Shown here: positions 1 through 19,253 of the stretch, piece after piece | Position numbering within the stretch: the first letter of the stretch is position 1 | How the letters are laid out: each line of letters opens with the position of its first letter | Source: Lentinula raphanica | Lineage: Eukaryota; Basidiomycota; Agaricomycetes; Agaricales; Omphalotaceae | DNA: 64,000 bases | Direction of reading: 5' to 3' | NCBI GenBank assembly: GCA_027919835.1 | Contig: JANVFP010000016.1 | Span: 682,001 to 746,000, forward strand | Made by a program: the position numbers and the translations under genes | The notes under the pieces: model-generated | Database searches by the model: none | Told to the model about the DNA's origin: nothing | What the model saw: only the letters and a program-made list of their open reading frames with translations

Positions 1-1936
1 GTCTTTGGTTAACGCTGGTTCGGTGTGTCCATGTCAGGTTTTTAACTATCCTAGCTGCTGTGCTCACATCAAGTGCTAGTTGATCTCTTCATTCATCCTC
101 TCAACACACCTCTTCCTGTTGAACGAACATCTAACGAGTGACGAAACAATGAAGTTGCCGACATTGCAGACCTCAGCCATTTTTCTCCTCTTTGTTCAAC
201 TTACTCCTCCATCCGTCACCGCCTTACCCTCCCCCATTCAACGTCGTGGATTTTCTGGAAGTTCCGGCAGTGCCAGTTCTTCCAGATCACCATCTCGTAA
301 GTGCAGGCCTTATCGCATTTGGAACAACGAATTGAACGCAAGATTGCGTTATTCTTATAACAGCTGACATAACAACTGATTCGAGTTTGAACAATTGTCC
401 AGTGTCACTTCTACGCACTGGCGTGGTATCATCCCCTAAGGGGTATATTGAGTATCGTGGGTCCTATCCGGGGTCCAAGGATATCCTAGAAGAGTCAACT
501 AGATTGGTGGAGGAAACCTGGGCAGCATGTTTCGAAAAAGATTGCGTTACAACTGGTATCAATTCAAAACACAGAAATCCGGACCAGAGAAGCGTTCCCT
601 CTGTTCAATTTTTCAAAAATAAGCTGGACTCCAGAATCGGTTATCCTACCACTCGAGATCTTGGAGCGAAGGTTGATTGGGGTACCGAGGAAAATAGACA
701 GGCCTATTTCAGGAGGTTCAAGGCCATTCCAGAAACGCAAACTCTGCCATTGCTCAATGCGATCTTCAAGATCTTGGTCGACGATCGTATGCTCTATACT
801 GAGTCGGCGACAGGAAAACAGGTTTTGGAGGATCTACCGCCAGAGTGGCTAAAACATGACTGTGCGATGAAGTCAGCAATTCGTAAATTGCAGGATTTGG
901 CGAACTAGTCATTGACACGGGAGGGTTGGATGTGCTATCGTTGGAATCGTGCCCTCATTAATCTCCTGGTAATGTTGGCCATGTTGTCATTGTTCTGCTC
1001 GCTTCTGATTCCATGTCCCAGATTGCGAAGCCTTCATTCCTTTCTCTCATGATCAAGCTATACTACTACTATTCATCTTCATATTTCAATCGACTAGAAA
1101 ACATAGAAGACATTTCTTATCTCTTTATATATATGTTCCCGCTTCTATCTCAACAAAAATTTTCTTTGCTGTACAACCATGAAATAGAATCCGCCTCTCT
1201 TGCTCTCTCTGATTTGAAGCTCGAAGGCTCAACGTCAACGTTTAGCTGACATCGGGGCCAACAAGATTTGTAGCCCCGTTGTAAGATGAGAACTTCCGTT
1301 CCGAAAATTTCAACGTTGCTTTCTACACCCATGTAGCCATCTATCTCCTTCAGGGTCGAGTGCGTCTACGCACTCACAAGCAAGACTTCGCACACGAGTT
1401 CATGCTGCACCAGGATGAACGGCCCCTCCACATTGGAGTGACCGACTCGGAGAGCTCATGTCAGAGACAAACCTGTTCTTTTATTCGCCGTTGCACCATT
1501 GGGTATGTTAGCGAGCATACTACAAATGCATCTATGTAATCTTCTTCCCAATCCTGCCCGCCATTGTCTCCGACACGGGCATGTAAAAGTCTCGCGACCT
1601 GTTTGATCATCTTGTTTGTGTCTTGTTCGCAACTGATTTACGGCTATTACTAGTTTTCGAGGGAAGTCTCTAGGAAGCTTTCAGTAGCTCCTGCTAGCGG
1701 TTGTTGCTGGTGCCGGGTCGAGATCTTCAAACTCCCAGTATCGCGGTGACCGTTCCCACTGCTCGTTCCGACAACGTGTCGTGTGCCTCGGAGGTCTAGT
1801 ATCGCTTTCGTACAGCTGCGCGGGAGCTGTTTGGTTCTGCGTCGCACTCAGCGCTCAGTGTTAGTCTGTCAGAGCCCCATAACTTCTGGTGCAAGTAGGC
1901 GAGCTGTGATTGTTATACATGACCTATTCCTGTGGC
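1..1936. repeat. Segmental duplication, copy A
   Basis: This stretch matches 5190-6992 over nearly its whole length, including the gene at 149-908, its 5' flank and more than 1 kb of 3' flank. Shared landmarks are the opening GTCTTTGGTTAACGCTGGTT (here at 1, and at 5190) and the closing ACATGACCTATTCCTGT (ending near 1935 and 6993). Copy A has about 260 extra bases (roughly 1259-1520) that copy B lacks. The left end of the duplication is cut by the window edge. The copies are in the same orientation about 5.2 kb apart, with an unrelated gene between them. Confidence 0.9.
149..908 (+). CDS. Small secreted protein of unknown function, intact copy
   Basis: Two exons, 149-296 and 364-908, with a 67-nt intron starting GTAAGT and ending ACAG. 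They join in frame to give 230 residues. The start is the ATG at 149, because it opens a classical signal peptide: MKLP, then a hydrophobic core (residues about 10-24) ending in a TALPS cleavage-like site. A Ser/Gly-rich linker follows, then a folded-looking domain with a CFEKDC pair, a WGTEE motif and a conserved YTESATGKQVLEDLP stretch. No known family is recognised. The copy at 5323-6226 shares the intron position and most of the domain, and the region of greatest conservation is the C-terminal half. It is probably an extracellular or cell-wall protein specific to this fungal group; that is inference. Confidence 0.7.
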
Positions 1937-2382
1937 ATTCCTTACTACAAGACCGGCGAACGGTGTATCAGTAGTCCCATCTACGATGTGGATTATAACC
2001 TCCGGCTTGCTTTAATTGAGGCCTCGTTGTATTCCACTGATCCTCATCTACTCAAGACTATGCAAACACTGATTCTTGCCGCCAAGGAGTGAGTCATCCA
2101 GGTATGGCTAAAGTTGATGGGTCGATCTTTGTAAATTGTGAGGGCTACCGGGATGTTGATGGACTATATGGGTTGGACGTCGTACGGACAGATCGAGAGA
2201 GAGGATTGGGATCGATCTGCGCTTGGGTGGGATGATGCATGGAAGGGTGAAGATTGAGATTTGTTGGTGTAATGAAGAAAAAGTAAGAATGAACGTTCAG
2301 TACCAGAGTTGTATGTACTTGTGAGTAATAAAATCAACAATTATCCATGTAAAAGTGAATGTCTGACTCGGACTTCGTGAAT
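909..2382. other. 3' flank of the secreted-protein gene plus a possible gene fragment
   Basis: Most of this is the non-coding downstream part of duplication copy A. At about 1940-2092, just past the duplication edge, a short open stretch on the plus strand reads like coding sequence (contains YDVDYNLRLALIEASLYST), runs into GTGAGT and then decays. It could be a gene remnant or an unrecognised exon. Nothing else is supported. Confidence 0.35.
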
Positions 2383-3797
2383 TTAGACTTTACTAGGGGT
2401 CCCTCGAAGTTGAACCTTCGTCTTGTCTATCTTCCTAACAATCCCGCCAAGCATGATCTTGATCAGAGCATCCGGACTGAGTGCTTCTCCGTAGTACGGA
2501 GTCGTATCCACAATATCCCTAACCTTATACTTAGACTCCAAAGTGTCGTCGAGCTCCTTCAGAAACGCGGTAGCCTTCCTCGATCTTCCAACTTGGACTA
2601 ATTGAATACCGACCTAGATATACCAAAAGTCGAAACGATCGATAACTTCTTTCCGGCCGTATTATCAACTGTTAGAAACTCACCTGGGTCGAAGGATAAT
2701 TACCTTCATCAAGCCTCCGAGCCACATCGACGATAGATTTCTCCAAGTCCAGTTCATCTTCTACATCGATATCGCGTAGAGGTTAGAATCATAGAAACTG
2801 AAAGTCGTGCATTCACACTGAAGCTTGGATGTCACAAACCTGGCTTTCCGTCAGTTATTACGAGGTAGTTTATCGGCTTGATCTTCTTCCCTGCCTGTTT
2901 AGCTTCGGTGAGCTCGTCCAGATAGTCTCGAAGAAGACAGTTGAGTCTCTGTCCAAGATAGGTGCCTCCGGATGGTCGAACTCGTTCGAATAGGGATATC
3001 ACTTGTTCGCTGGTCTGCGAACATTCCGAGAAGTCAGTACCTGCTACTAGCCTACTGTTTATAATTGCTGAACAATCACCTTTAGGTTGCGACCAGATTC
3101 TTGGTTATTCAAGAAATAGATATCTATGCCGTCTTGGTCAAATTCGTTCCCGATATCAGCAACCTTGGATAGTGCATCGCCCGCCTACAGTGAGAAAAGT
3201 TGTAGGTGAGTCTCGATGATGGATATCATCGACGGTCGGAGAGATTTCAGGAGTGTTCGATGCTCACCTCTTTCCAGTGTTCCCCGTACATTGAGAAAGA
3301 ATCATCCACGAGGATGACAGTGTTGAACTTTTTGAGTATCTCATAGTATACGTTCTCCTTAAGTCCTTTCCGTGTTATGGGTCTTCGATAGTCTGTTACT
3401 GTTGGTTGTAAGAGTCAGATCAGATACATTCCACTTTCAAGAAAAATTCGACAGAATTGAGAAACAGCGACATACAGTCAGAACCTTGAACTCGTGCGAC
3501 ATATGGTGGTGGAGGTCCACGGGGATCAGTGGTATCCGAGTTCGAGTCGTTAGGCCATGACCGTCCAATCGCGTTTCTTGTTCTGAAGTCAGGCTGTGTG
3601 ACAGAGTCACTGAGCAGAGGGTTCTGCAACCCTTGTTTCTTGGCGCCGTCGTAGTTCGAGGTTTTCGAATCAATCAAGGTTACACTTGAATCGCAAGAAA
3701 AAATCGACGCTGCTGACGAGGAGGCTCTAGCTCGACTGGAGGAAGTGTTGTTCGAGCAGCTGGATCGAGAGAAGATATTGCTGAGGAATCCTGGCAT
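2383..3797 (-). CDS. VWA-domain protein with an intact MIDAS motif
   Basis: Six exons on the minus strand: 3476-3797, 3268-3392, 3080-3184, 2840-3014, 2684-2760 and 2383-2613. They join in frame to 344 residues. The N-terminal 100 residues are Ser-rich and low-complexity and end in PPPPY. The rest is a von Willebrand factor A domain: VILVDDSFSM is the first metal-binding loop (DxSxS), GGTYLGQ supplies the threonine, and VITDGKP the second aspartate. The domain ends with IQLVQVG and the tail RGTPSKV. Such single-VWA proteins are multicopy in Agaricomycetes and have no established function; protein binding through a bound divalent metal is the family expectation. No signal peptide is seen, so it is probably cytosolic. 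It lies between the two duplication copies on the opposite strand. Confidence 0.8.
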
Positions 3798-5189
3798 GTT
3801 GAGTTTCTTTAGGATAGGGAAGGATTAACAACCTCTGAGCGTCTTTTAAATGTGGAGATAGGCTATTGCTCGGAATCGTTGCTGGATACAGTATATGTGC
3901 CTGAAGTAGAGATAAAAATCAGCTCGCACAGCAGTATGTACTAGATATTCGAGTCAAAATGATCTTGGATACCTGTTTTTGAGTATCAACCTGTGCATTG
4001 GGTGTAGCCGCTGCCTATACGACGATGGCGAATTTCTCTAGATGTGTAAAATTTGATTTTAGTCAAAAAGATCCACATGGTCTACCCGCACGTACAACCG
4101 TTGGTGTAGGGCAGAATCTGTACTGTCCTGCAAGTACTTCTCAGCTTCTCATCAAATCTAGTTCAGCATCTAGATGTTAGCACGAGGAAAGTATTAAAAT
4201 CAGCATCTTTGTGAAAAAATGAACTGAACGTTTTGCACTAGATTGCACTGGTCGCAACAGCATCGAATAACATGATAATTTACCGTTCACGAGCACTCGG
4301 CAACCATCTCATCCATGAGAAGGCTGGCCGTGCAGGCTCACGAGCGTTCAACACCTTCCTTCCAGCCTTGTTTGTCTCTTTGTGAAATTCCGATGCTGTG
4401 AAGTACCAAATGGCAAAAGCAGGAGCAATGAAGCAGGTGAGCTGTGGCGTGAGGCCCGAAGGAGCGCTGATAAGCGCTCAATCTTCGAATGTGGCATAGC
4501 CTCCGGCCCTTCGCCCTCCTCCGCCAGATCAGCTAGGCTGCTACGATTTCTGTTGTACTCATTTTGAAGGCCTTCTCCCAAGGGTGGCCTATTAGTATTA
4601 TCCAAGTTTGGGCCTTTGAAGTTTGAAGAAGCAAGCGTTAGAACAAGCGCTTAATTTGCTTTAAAAGGAGAGAAGCCCTAACCCTAGCTTTTAGGGTAGC
4701 GGGAATGACGTCGACACTTATAGTAGACGCTCGCAGCTTCATCACCGTCGTCAGCCTCTGCAGGTCTCTGCCAGCATATACACAAACTGTTCCGAATTGC
4801 AAAAGCAAGGGCAAGATTGAACCTCCTGCTTTCTACGACTCTACTCTTCTTATGTGAACTACAGACGGCCAGCCAGGCTACCTGCTTTCCAACTGGCTCC
4901 GGTGTATCAGGAGCACTTGCCGCCGGAGCCTTATCATGATTCATCACCACCAAAGAATTTGGAGAGCATCAACGGGTATATCTCTCGATTCACCTTTCTC
5001 CCGCTGAATTGTCTCTCCTTGTCAGAACAGGTTAGAACCTGTTAGAACAGAGTCCCATCAGGTCCCATCCATTGACCGACAGTCAAAGATCTGTATCCAT
5101 CGATTTGTTGTGGCCCGTAGGCACAGGTTTGCATAAACAAAGCTATGTATTAATTACGCGAAAACTTTCACTATATCCCTTCTACTATC
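3798..5189. other. Intergenic, no supported gene
   Basis: Contains the promoter side of the VWA gene (CT-rich near 3830-3900). Several open stretches at 4350-4950 on the minus strand lack a credible ATG start or splice pattern. One near 4860-4951 does begin with ATG and reads for about 30 codons before a donor-like GTAGCC. I do not call a gene here. Confidence 0.4.
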
Positions 5190-5322
5190 GTCTTTGGTTA
5201 ACGCTGGTTCGGTGGGTCAGGTCTTTACTAGTATCCTCGCTGCTGTGCTCACATCAAGTGCTAGTTAATCCTCTTGTTCATCCTTTCATCCTCTCTTCGT
5301 TGAACGAACGCCCAACGAAACG

Positions 5323-6226
5323 ATGTAGTTGCCGACATTGCAGACCTCAGCCACTGTTCTTCTCTTTGTTCAAGTTGTTTCTCCATACGTCATGGCTTTG
5401 CCCTCTTCTGTTGGACGAGTCGAACGTTGCGGGTCTTCTGAAAGTCCCGGTAGTGCCAGTTGTTCCAGATCACCATCTCGTGAGTGCAGGCCCTATCAGG
5501 CCCTATCTCAGTTGGAACAATGAGTTGAACGCAGATCGCATTTTTCTTATGACAGCTGACATAGCAACTGAGGCGAGCCTGAATAATTGTCCAGTGTCAA
5601 TTCGACGCTCTGCCGTGACACCTAAGGGATACATTCAGTCTCATGGGACCCGACCGGATGCCAGGGATATCCAAAATGAAGATTCAAATATGTTGTTGGA
5701 AGAAACCTGGGCAGTCTGTTTCGAAACAGATTGCATTACGAGTGGTATCGATTCAAGACACAGGAATCCGGACCTGAGAAGTGTTCCCTCTGTGCAATTC
5801 TTCAAAAATAGCGTATTGACTCATCACGGACATCCTTCCACTCGGAGTCTTGGAGCGAAGGTTGATTGGGGAACCGAGGACAACAGACAGGCCTATTACA
5901 GGAGGTTTAAAGCCCTGCCTGGAAAAGAAACCCTGCCATTGCTCAATTCGATTTTGAGGATTTTGGTCGACGATCGTATGCTCTATACTGAGTCAGCGAC
6001 TGGAAAACAGGTTCTGGAGGATCTACCGTCAGAGTGGGTAAAACATGACCATGCGATGATGTCGGCAATCCTTACAGCGCAGAGAGCTTCCAAGCAGGGG
6101 CAGAGAGCTTCCAGGCAGAGAGCTTCCAGACAGAGAGCTTCCAGACAGAGAGTTTCCAAGCAGAAGCAGAACTTGAAGGCCATTCCAAAGAAGCCGGGTG
6201 TTGTCAGTAAAGGAGAGAGAAATTAG
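5323..6226 (+). pseudogene. Secreted-protein paralogue with a stop at codon 2
   Basis: Same architecture as the gene at 149-908: exon 5323-5479, intron 5480-5555 (GTGAGT...ACAG), exon 5556-6226, giving 276 codons in one frame. The aligned start is ATG followed at once by TAG, where copy A has AAG. The normal start plus signal peptide therefore cannot be translated. The next in-frame ATG, at 5392, would give a protein without the hydrophobic leader. The rest of the frame is open and well conserved, so the lesion looks recent. The C-terminus is longer than in copy A: a basic RASRQ repeat followed by a Lys-rich tail. The alternatives are use of the internal ATG or an unseen upstream exon. Confidence 0.75.
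6080..6169 (+). repeat. 15-bp coding minisatellite in the paralogue tail
   Basis: About five imperfect units of CAGAGAGCTTCCAGA, starting near 6080, 6101, 6116, 6131 and 6146. They encode repeated Q-R-A-S-R/K and keep the frame because the unit is a multiple of three. Copy A has no counterpart, so the array arose after duplication or was lost from A. Confidence 0.85.
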
Positions 6227-7243
6227 TCATCGGTACAGGAAGGTTGGATGTGCTATCATCGTTGGAAACGTGCTCTCATCAATCTCCGGCCTCCTGGTAA
6301 TGTTGGCCATCTGGCAGTCGCTATTTACTCGCTGCTGATATCATATCCTAGATTGCCTTTTTCTGTCTCTCATGATCAAGTTGTACTACTACTATCTATC
6401 TTCGCTTTTTACTACCGGTGACATTCACCACATCATAGAAAGCATCTAGAAGACATTTCCTATCTCTTTATTTGGCATGTTCCCGCTTCTATATCTTGAC
6501 GAATATTTTCTTTTTGCTGTACAACTACTATAGAATTGCTCTCTGACTTGAAGCTCGAAGGCTCAACGTCAACGTTTAGCTGACATCGGGGCACAAATGC
6601 ATATCATCTTCTTCCCAATCCTGCCCGCCATTGTCTGCGACACGGGCATGTAAAAGTCTCGACCTATTTGATCATCTTGTTTATGTCCCGTTCGCAACTG
6701 ATTTACGAATATTACTAGTCCCCAAGGGAAGTCTCTAGGAAGCTTTCAGGAGCTCCTGCTAGCGGTTATCGCTGATGCTGGGTCGAGATCTTCGAGCTTC
6801 CGGTATCGCGGTCACCGTTACTGGTGACTGGTCGTTGTGTCGTATGTGTCGGAGGACCAGTATCGCTTTCGTACGGCTGCGCGGGAGCTGTTTGGTTCTG
6901 CGTCGCACTCAGCGCTCAGTGTTAGTCTGTCAGAGCCCCGTAACTTCCGGTGCAAGTAGGCGAGCTGTGATTACTAAACATGACCTATTCCTGTAGTGCT
7001 GTCGTGAGCAGCAATGTGCACCGGGAATTGTCGAGAGACAAGCGCTAGCGCTCGGGCTGTCACGTACTGCGTTTCACCGGGTAGAAGTTGAAGGTATGGT
7101 TTCCTTATCGCTACAATTCAAGCAAGATGCTCACGATACTCCATAGGAGAGATCGTTGGGAAGGATGTTGATAAAAGACTGTCAATTCGGATATGCATTT
7201 GGACTGAACTAGATGTTCTTCTACGCTCTACACTTTGTGAAGT

Positions 7244-7670
7244 TTACTGTGGCTTTCCCTATAGCAAGAACAAATGAAGAATTAATCAGTATATAGGAAA
7301 CAAGTTGGAAAGCGGTAAAGGCGCACCCTAATCAGTTGATAGATTCCATAAACAGTTCCTAGTGCACCGGCGGTGAATCCGACACTGAAAAGTCCTATTT
7401 GGTATTTTGAGTCCAATGACTGCATGTAAGCCACGAAAGAGCATACGAATAGCGAGAACACGTCGAGGGCCTTTCAGATGAACAGGTCGAGGATCTGCCT
7501 GGAAAATATCACCATGAAGGAGCGAACAACGTGAGCGAAGGAGCTAGCACGCACCTGTAAGGCCTTTTGCCTCTCAATCATTGTGTTTGGTCCTGAAAAA
7601 AAGCTAAAGATGCAGAGAATATTCGCAGCATGATGAGCAACGACTTACGGTTGTAGATTCCGTCGAGCAT
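7244..7670 (-). CDS. COX7: Cytochrome c oxidase subunit VIIa (Cox7)
   Basis: Five very small exons on the minus strand: 7649-7670, 7555-7592, 7462-7498, 7327-7394 and 7244-7258. They join in frame to a 59-residue protein. The IERQKALQ and PVHLKGP motifs and the following single hydrophobic helix (LFSVGFTAGALGTVYGIYQL) with a short basic end are the hallmarks of subunit VIIa, a nuclear-encoded single-span subunit of mitochondrial complex IV. The length matches fungal Cox7 (about 60 residues). The fourth exon was placed by frame: skipping the nearer acceptor keeps the helix in frame. The first exon holds only 22 nt and the last only 15 nt. It is transcribed divergently from YAF9. Confidence 0.8.
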
Positions 7671-7782
7671 GTTGGATGGGTTAGATGGAGGTTTAGAGCA
7701 AAGCGGGATTTTGCGGACACAAGTTTAGTTCGGTCCGGGCCCACTCTAGACTCTTTTTCTTACCGCGACGACCATCATCATC
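7671..7782. promoter_or_regulatory. Divergent promoter between COX7 and YAF9
   Basis: Only 112 bp separate the two start codons, so both promoters and both 5' leaders must lie here. The YAF9 side has a pyrimidine run (CTCTTTTTCTTAC) about 30 bp before its ATG, common at fungal start sites. No clear TATA box is seen. Confidence 0.6.
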
Positions 7783-8717
7783 ATGGCCAACGAGCGCGTT
7801 CGTGTCAGAGCAAGTGGCATTTAACTCTTTGCTTGCAAGTTCTACTAACTAACATCCAGGGTCTTAGTATCTTTCGCCCGATAATCTATGGGAATACTGC
7901 CAGACTTCTGACTCGCGAAGAACGCGAAAATGTTCCTGCTGAACATACACACAAATGGACTGTAGCTGTTCGTAGTGCAGCGTCTGCACCAGGATCCGAC
8001 ATCGTTGGTGGTGCAGATAATCTAGGTTACTTTCTGAAGAGGGTTTCGTTCAAGCTGCATGATACGTATCCCAATCCGACGCGGAGTATGTATGCCTGTC
8101 TCAACTACTATTGATCCAACTCTGACTCGTTTCGGCTCTTTTAGATATCGACAAACCGCCTTTCGAAGTTTCTGAAACAGGGTGCGTTAAGCAGACCTCA
8201 AGTTTGAAGAACTTACAGATAGATGTCTATTCCATTCAGATGGGGAGAGTTCGAAGTCACGATCAAACTTCACTTCGTCCCAGAGTCAGGGGAAAAAGCT
8301 CTAACTATATATCATCACCTCAAGCTTCATCCATGGTCCCTTACCGGCGAGCCCGATTCAGTTCCACCAGTCGAGGTTGCACAGAAAGCCGGACCCGTAC
8401 ACTCATGGCAATATGACGAAATCGTGTTCAACGACCCATATCAAAACTTTCTCAACATACTGACGAGCAATCCGCCTACGCCTCTACCTCGTACCAACGC
8501 GAATGGTAGAACGATTCCATTCCATGTCGCAAATCCAGCATCCCTCGAAGCTTCGAAGGGCGGTGTGCCCGAGTTTACGACGCTCATCGAGAAGGACGAG
8601 GTTGAGAGGCTAGAAAAAGCTAAGAAGACGATAATTGCAGAGCAGGAGAGAACGCGGGCGACGCTCATTGCGAAAGAGAAAGAACTGGAGCGGTTACAGA
8701 AGACGTTGAATGGTTGA
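7783..8717 (+). CDS. YAF9: YEATS-domain protein Yaf9 (NuA4/SWR1 subunit)
   Basis: Four exons, 7783-7809, 7860-8085, 8145-8181 and 8240-8717, give 255 residues. The YEATS domain spans about residues 8-150: FRPIIYGNTA, HTHKWTVAVR, FLKRVSFKLHDTYPNP, GWGEFEVTIKLHF and YDEIVFNDP. A C-terminal coiled coil rich in Lys/Glu follows, as in Yaf9/GAS41. Yaf9 reads acetylated or crotonylated histone H3 tails and is shared by the NuA4 acetyltransferase and the SWR1 remodeller. The first intron (7810-7859) starts with GCAAGT rather than GT. It has a perfect TACTAAC branch site and joins GTCAGA to GGTCTT in frame, which restores the conserved residues before FRP. Nuclear. Confidence 0.92.
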
Positions 8718-9201
8718 CTCATTCGAAAGATCGTGTTTTGGATGCGAAAGAAATTTGTATCGTTATATTTCGGGTTGTATCGTGAACGTCGAGAAGTGCG
8801 TCTACTAGTCTCATATATCCTTATCGCCAATCTATGAATCCTCTTCCCAATTCGTGTCTGTTTCACAGCTCTTGTGGGTTGGAAAAGAACAGGTGAATTC
8901 CATTGAATATGCTTGACGCATTAGTATTAATGTCTGGTTTAAGCCAAATACACGTTTGCATTTTTCAAGCCGTGAGTGTGATCCGGTGGTGAAACTGCCT
9001 TAACAAGCCAAAGGCTCAATGGCATCCACCTCTAATGTCCATTGTTCGCAAAAAGCCACGTTTGGAAAAATCCCATTTGGTATTCCCACTTTAGGATCAT
9101 AATCGTAAAGTGGCTGAGATTTAAAAGGCGTGCTCCTCAGGCTTTGCGAGCAAGCGAAATCCCTCTCAAGGCTCTCTACGAACACAACACCGAAATCGAA
9201 C
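8718..9201. other. Intergenic, no supported gene
   Basis: 3' flank of YAF9 and upstream region of the next ORF. I see no splice-consistent coding sequence on either strand. Confidence 0.5.
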
Positions 9202-9813
9202 ATGTCACACACCACTTCCCTCATGTCTTCCCAGTTCCATTTCACAGCTGAGCTCCAGCCTCATTTGGACATTCCCCTTCCACATGGACTGCCTGACTTT
9301 GAGTCGCGCTACACGAACCCTTTCGGCGTCATCGCGCGCCCTGCGATCAGCTCGGTCTCTGAACTTTCCTCGAAGCTCACTTGTACTAGCTTTACGGGAA
9401 CAGATGCTAGGCTAGTCATGATCAACAGCCCAGTGTCTGCTTCCGACGAGCATGACAGTCAGCTCAACTTATTGAACACTTCCCATGAACACCCAACCCA
9501 GGATTATAATCCTACGTCCGAAGAAGCTGTTTCGGAATTGGTCCACTGCACCCCGGTCTCCATTGCTAACCCTGCCTACATCACTGACTTCGAGTTGGAG
9601 AAAGTGGGTCTCAGCTCCTTGACCGAATCATACACGAGCTTGGAGTCTGCTCCGACTTATCACTTCCCAAACTGTGTCGTTCGTTGGAACGTCACGGCGG
9701 AGAACCCGCCTGCAGAAACCTTCATGGTAGACACAAATTCGGCAGTAGCCCCCATATCCTCTCCGGAGCCCAGCCTGTCGGAATACCAACCACCAAAGGA
9801 CATGCCACTGTAA
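9202..9813 (+). CDS. Acidic, Ser/Thr-rich hypothetical protein
   Basis: Intronless frame of 203 residues starting at the ATG at 9202 (MSHTTSLMSSQFHF). An upstream non-ATG extension was not used. The sequence is rich in Ser, Thr, Pro and acidic residues, has no signal peptide or membrane segment, and looks largely disordered. It contains patches such as PHLDIPLPHGLPDFESRY and VVRWNVTAENPP. I recognise no family. It is a single-exon gene in a region where neighbours have several introns and it ends 160 bp before the convergent ATR gene, so it could be an orphan gene or a spurious long frame. Confidence 0.45.
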   Translation: MSHTTSLMSSQFHFTAELQPHLDIPLPHGLPDFESRYTNPFGVIARPAISSVSELSSKLTCTSFTGTDARLVMINSPVSASDEHDSQLNLLNTSHEHPTQDYNPTSEEAVSELVHCTPVSIANPAYITDFELEKVGLSSLTESYTSLESAPTYHFPNCVVRWNVTAENPPAETFMVDTNSAVAPISSPEPSLSEYQPPKDMPL

Positions 9814-9973
9814 CTTCAGGCCTCTGTCTTATAATGAATCGTCGAGGCCCTTTCCCGTCTGCCATATACCAAATCTGTGATCTACACTATTTTTGTACAA
9901 ATACAAGTCGAGTTACATGAAGGATATAGCTACAGATACAAGCAGCAGAAAGATTGTCGAACATGTACAGCTA

Positions 9974-18483
<8,510 letters not shown>

Positions 18484-19253
18484 AGAAAGAGATTCGAGGT
18501 TCGGTTCACGAGCTGGCTTTCTTCAAACTACATCTTCCATTGTTAGTGGATGAGAGTCAACGTTGCACTTTGGAAGATAAGATAAGATTTTAGTGATATT
18601 TTGATTGTCTCACAAGCAGCCGCGAGGCCGCTCGGCCTGAGCTTTTCTTTCATCCTGAGTGACTGGCTAGAATTCACCACACAACTCACAGCTCGATCAA
18701 TCCTTTGAACGCTACCTGAGCATGATAGTAATGTCACCATAGCAGGAAAGAGATTTCCAAGGAGATTTTGACGCGACGGTCGAGGATTGTGACTAGTGGG
18801 CCGGTGCACCCAGTACAAGCATTGGATGATTTATATCGACCACACGTTCAGCATAAGTACTGCAGCCTGCTGGAGCTTGTGTCCTCGCTGAATCCTCAGA
18901 TATACATAAGTGTTCATATGTACAAAATAATATCCAAAATGAATGCAATATATACAATGAAAAGCAAACAGGGGTGACGACATTTAGTATTGGCGGCGAA
19001 AATGAAGTACAAGGTGACTGATCTCGACCCCCTTCCCCTCCTTCCAAGTGGCCATTCAGCTTGTCGTGCTTAGGAGGGCGGGTCCTGGTGCTACCTGTCG
19101 ATGAAAACGACGTTAGCGAGGTGAGATGCGAGAAAGCAACACCTGAAGTCGTGTTTACCTGTTTCAGAAAATTTTCTAAAGAGATAATTCGTTCATTCAA
19201 GTTATCTTGAGTGATTGAAGAGAACAGACCTACCAGCCACTTCTCGGGAACTA
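18484..19253. other. ATR upstream region with a coding-like stretch
   Basis: 18484-18800 is the 5' flank of ATR and carries no supported gene. From 19056 to 19257 on the minus strand a second frame looks like real coding sequence (contains KWLVGLFSSITQDNLNERI). It directly overlaps the end of the gene at 19254-20468 and has no ATG of its own. An intron can be placed around 19099-19160 (GTAAAC to CGACAG), giving a stop at 19056. See the finding on the seven-base C run. Confidence 0.4.

Larger units (their letters stand above)
5190..6992. repeat. Segmental duplication, copy B
   Basis: Second copy of the segment at 1-1936, same orientation. It has diverged by substitutions and small indels, and about 260 bp of the 3' flank are missing at the point equivalent to 1259-1520 (here around 6588). 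It ends within a few bases of copy A's right edge, after GACCTATTCCTGT. Confidence 0.9.

Noticed and set aside
5072..5560. Long 5' extension of the duplicated gene's second exon frame
   Set aside because: It begins at a TTG and reads through the promoter and exon 1 in the wrong frame. The spliced model matches copy A.
8441..8866. Minus-strand 141-codon frame over the YAF9 3' end
   Set aside because: Shadow of the YAF9 coiled-coil exon, with no motif of its own.
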